A stretch of DNA of 64,000 bases from Serpentinimonas maccroryi (lineage in GTDB: Bacteria; Pseudomonadota; Gammaproteobacteria; Burkholderiales; Burkholderiaceae_C). The stretch is from NCBI RefSeq assembly GCF_000828915.1, contig NZ_AP014569.1:1922001-1986000 (forward strand), read 5' to 3'. Below are positions 62,272 through 64,000 of the stretch, piece after piece. The position numbers and the translations under genes were made by a program. Each line of letters starts with the position of its first letter. Within the stretch, counting starts at the first letter, position 1. The notes below the pieces were generated by a model, which saw only the letters and a list, made by a program, of their open reading frames with translations, was not told where the DNA came from and made no database searches.

Positions 62272-62747
62272 GGCCCGATGCGGCGCAGCGCGAGCGCTTG
62301 CGTTTTTTGTGCCGGGTCGTGGGCAAGGAAGCGCGCCATCTGCTCGATACCCGACAGCGCTTGTTTGTGGCTGGGTTTGATGCCCAAGCCATCAGCCGCC
62401 TTGAGGACCACCCGGCGCTGGCCGACTGCGTCGAGGCTTTTGTGGGCCGTTTTGGGCGCTTGCAAGACACCTTGGGCGACAAACTGCTGCCTGCACTGCT
62501 GGCCGCTTTGGGTGAACGGGTGGCCTCGGTGGCCGACAACCTAGACCGCGCCGAGCGCTTGGGCCTGATCGATTCGGCCGATTCTTGGTTCACCATGCGC
62601 GCCCTGCGCAACCAGATGGTGCACGATTATGTCGAAGACCCGCTCTTGCTCTGGGCCGCGCTCGACGCCGGGCGCACCTACACCGACACGCTGAACCTAG
62701 CCGCTGAGCGTATGGTGGCCGAAGTACACCAGCGCGGCTGGCTCTAG
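62268..62747 (+). CDS. hepT: HEPN-domain toxin, copy 2
   Basis: 159 residues with a GTG start. MRALRNQMVHDYVED carries R-x4-H-x-Y. FGRLQDTLGDKLLPALLAAL and then RLGLIDSADSW mirror copy 1, so the two are homologous but well diverged. Complete. Confidence 0.87.
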   Translation: MRPDAAQRERLRFLCRVVGKEARHLLDTRQRLFVAGFDAQAISRLEDHPALADCVEAFVGRFGRLQDTLGDKLLPALLAALGERVASVADNLDRAERLGLIDSADSWFTMRALRNQMVHDYVEDPLLLWAALDAGRTYTDTLNLAAERMVAEVHQRGWL

Positions 62748-62818
62748 CACACGGCTGCGCCCTGATCACAGCGCCAAGGTTTGGGCTTCGAGCCGGTGCG
62801 CTTTCCCTCCCAACCCAT

Positions 62819-62966
62819 GCAACACCCTTCAATGCAATCTTTGCCCGAACCCTACCGCGCCGTGGTGTGCGGGGCCAGCGGGGCCATTGGGCAGGCTTTT
62901 GTGGCCGCTTTGCAGCGCGATGCGCGCTGTGCGGCGATGGCCGCAGCCCGGAAAAGCGCTGGGTAA
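62819..62966 (+). pseudogene. Short-chain dehydrogenase fragment, amino end only
   Basis: About 48 codons. YRAVVCGASGAIGQAFVAAL is the Rossmann start of an SDR. The protein ends after AAARKSAG with a stop, before the catalytic Ser-Tyr-Lys. The rest is missing. The next gene is convergent from 62985. The frame is open from 62781. Confidence 0.65.
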
Positions 62967-62984
62967 CCGGGCCAGCACAACCGC

Positions 62985-63434
62985 TCAAGCCCCGGCGCGG
63001 CGCTTGAGCCAGCGCATCAGCGTGCCCAGCAGCGGCAGCTTTTCGTACAGCTCTTCGGCGGCGTCCCAGTAGTCGCGGTGCAGGCGCACGCGGCTGTCGG
63101 GGCCCAGCAGCAGGTGGCTGCAACCACGGATGGTCTGCAGCGCGCCGGCGCTGGCGGCTTGGCCGCGTGCGGCGAAGCGAAACTCAAAATCCCAGAGCAA
63201 AAAAGCCTGCTCGCCCTGCACCACGCAGGTGCCCACGACAAAGCGCGGCTGCTGCAAGCGCGCAAACATCTGGGTAAAGATGGCCTCGATGGCGGGCACG
63301 CCCTGCACCTCGTGGAAGGGGTCTTTGAAGCGCGCATCGGGGGCGTAGTGGCGGCCCAGCTGCCCGAGGCTGGCGGGGCTGAGCTGCTCATAAAAAAGCA
63401 CCAGTTCGGCGACGGCGTGATCGTGGGGGTTCAT
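62985..63434 (-). CDS. SnoaL/NTF2-like protein
   Basis: 149 residues from the ATG at 63434. AELVLFYEQLSPASLGQLGR, YAPDARFKDPFHEVQG, AIEAIFTQMFARLQQPRF and VRLHRDYWDAAEELYEKLPL match the nuclear-transport-factor-2 family next to SDR genes in many proteobacteria. It is 40 bases after the SDR gene on the same strand. It may act on the same steroid-like or polyketide-like substrate; this is inference. Confidence 0.82.
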   Translation of the reverse strand: MNPHDHAVAELVLFYEQLSPASLGQLGRHYAPDARFKDPFHEVQGVPAIEAIFTQMFARLQQPRFVVGTCVVQGEQAFLLWDFEFRFAARGQAASAGALQTIRGCSHLLLGPDSRVRLHRDYWDAAEELYEKLPLLGTLMRWLKRRAGA

Positions 63435-63474
63435 GGTGGGGGCTGGGTGCGGGGGTAAAACCATTAGGCGCAAT

Positions 63475-64000
63475 CTACAGTCCCGTGCCCCGGCGCACCG
63501 CAGCAAAGTACCAGCGGTAGGGCAGCAGGCGCAGCAGCAGCATCAGGCGCGTGAAGCGTTTGGGAAAGTGGATGTGAAAGTCGCCCGCTGCCCAGCCTTG
63601 CAAAATCGCCGCTGCGGCCTGCTCGGGCTCGATCAGCGCGGGCATTTTGAAGTCGTTTTGCGCCGTCAGGCGGGTGGCCACAAAGCCGGGGTTGATCAGG
63701 CTCACACCCAGCCCTTGGGGCTGCAAGTCGAGGTACAGGGTTTCGGCGAGGTTGATCAGGGCCGCTTTGGTGGGGCCGTAGGCCAGGCTCTTGGGCAGAC
63801 CCCTAAAGCCGGCCACGCTGCTGACCAAGCTGATGTGCCCGGCGCGGCGCGCCAGCAGGGCCGGCAGCAGCGCATCGAGCAGGACCCACACGCCGCTCAG
63901 GTTCACCTCTTGGTGGCGCAGCACTTGGGCCAGATCGAGCTCGTTGGCGCGCATGGGCAGGTAGTGGCCGGCCAAGTAGCACACCAGATCGATGGGGCCG
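63475..64000 (-). CDS. Short-chain dehydrogenase/reductase, carboxyl part (runs off window)
   Basis: 175 codons present; the amino end with the glycine motif lies beyond 64000. Catalytic Ser is in HISLVSSVAGFRG, and Tyr-x3-Lys in AYGPTKAALINLAE. GLGVSLINPGFVATRL follows. The last 45 residues are basic and hydrophobic (FPKRFTRLMLLLRLLPYRWY), so it may sit at the membrane. It pairs with the SnoaL-like gene. Confidence 0.88.
   Translation of the reverse strand, partial: GPIDLVCYLAGHYLPMRANELDLAQVLRHQEVNLSGVWVLLDALLPALLARRAGHISLVSSVAGFRGLPKSLAYGPTKAALINLAETLYLDLQPQGLGVSLINPGFVATRLTAQNDFKMPALIEPEQAAAAILQGWAAGDFHIHFPKRFTRLMLLLRLLPYRWYFAAVRRGTGL

Overview
This window is a chromosomal stretch of a high-GC Gram-negative bacterium, most likely a betaproteobacterium of the order Burkholderiales (Comamonadaceae-like). 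Supporting evidence is the paired metX-metW, the short GshA family with GshB, the corC-lnt-glyQ-glyS-gmhB-plsC gene order, Burkholderiales-type porins ending in Phe, kdsD-kdsC-lptC, and a two-subunit glycyl-tRNA synthetase. No rRNA, tRNA, CRISPR array or transposase was seen. The taxonomy is inferred from gene content only.

Positions 1-42.6 kb are housekeeping sequence. They hold a partial aceK; a leucine-catabolism block (isovaleryl-CoA dehydrogenase, thioesterase, MerR regulator of LiuR type with a visible operator); a PAS-GAF-PAS-GGDEF-EAL protein; the reverse-strand run corC-lnt-glyQ-glyS-gmhB-plsC-metalloprotease; a GNAT protein; an acyl-CoA ligase with a metallo-beta-lactamase-fold hydrolase; argC; sucCD; an FHA protein; pyrF; a class II amidotransferase; gshA-gshB; a cheW-mcp-mcp operon; apt; kdsD-kdsC-lptC; an RRM protein; metX-metW; a TetR-controlled tripartite RND efflux pump; and a patatin.

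Positions 42.6-56.2 kb are an accessory island, interrupted by two paralogous porins (46.9-49.4 kb). It is packed with small toxin-antitoxin or TA-like modules: RelE/RHH, HigBA, AbiEi/AbiEii, DUF4160/DUF2442, YlcI-type antitoxin/ParE, two DinJ/YafQ pairs, PrlF/YhaV, MNT/HEPN, a DUF2442-HTH protein and Uma2. Two toxins carry in-frame internal deletions while their antitoxins are intact. Gene scraps (PIN, YafQ, HEPN, coiled-coil) lie between modules. Nearly every boundary is marked by a short palindrome with arms AAATCGTGSTC / GASCACGATTT ('PAL', a name used only here). A second, larger hairpin family has a conserved loop of about 45 nt but different GC-rich stems ('L-element', also my name). 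Two L-elements form direct repeats around the AbiE module. This punctuated cassette array is the most interesting part of the window.

Positions 56.2-64 kb return to core genes: a LysR/DoxX divergent pair, hisB-hisH-hisA-hisF on the reverse strand with hisC divergent, a second MNT/HEPN pair, an SDR remnant, a SnoaL-like protein and a partial SDR at the right edge.
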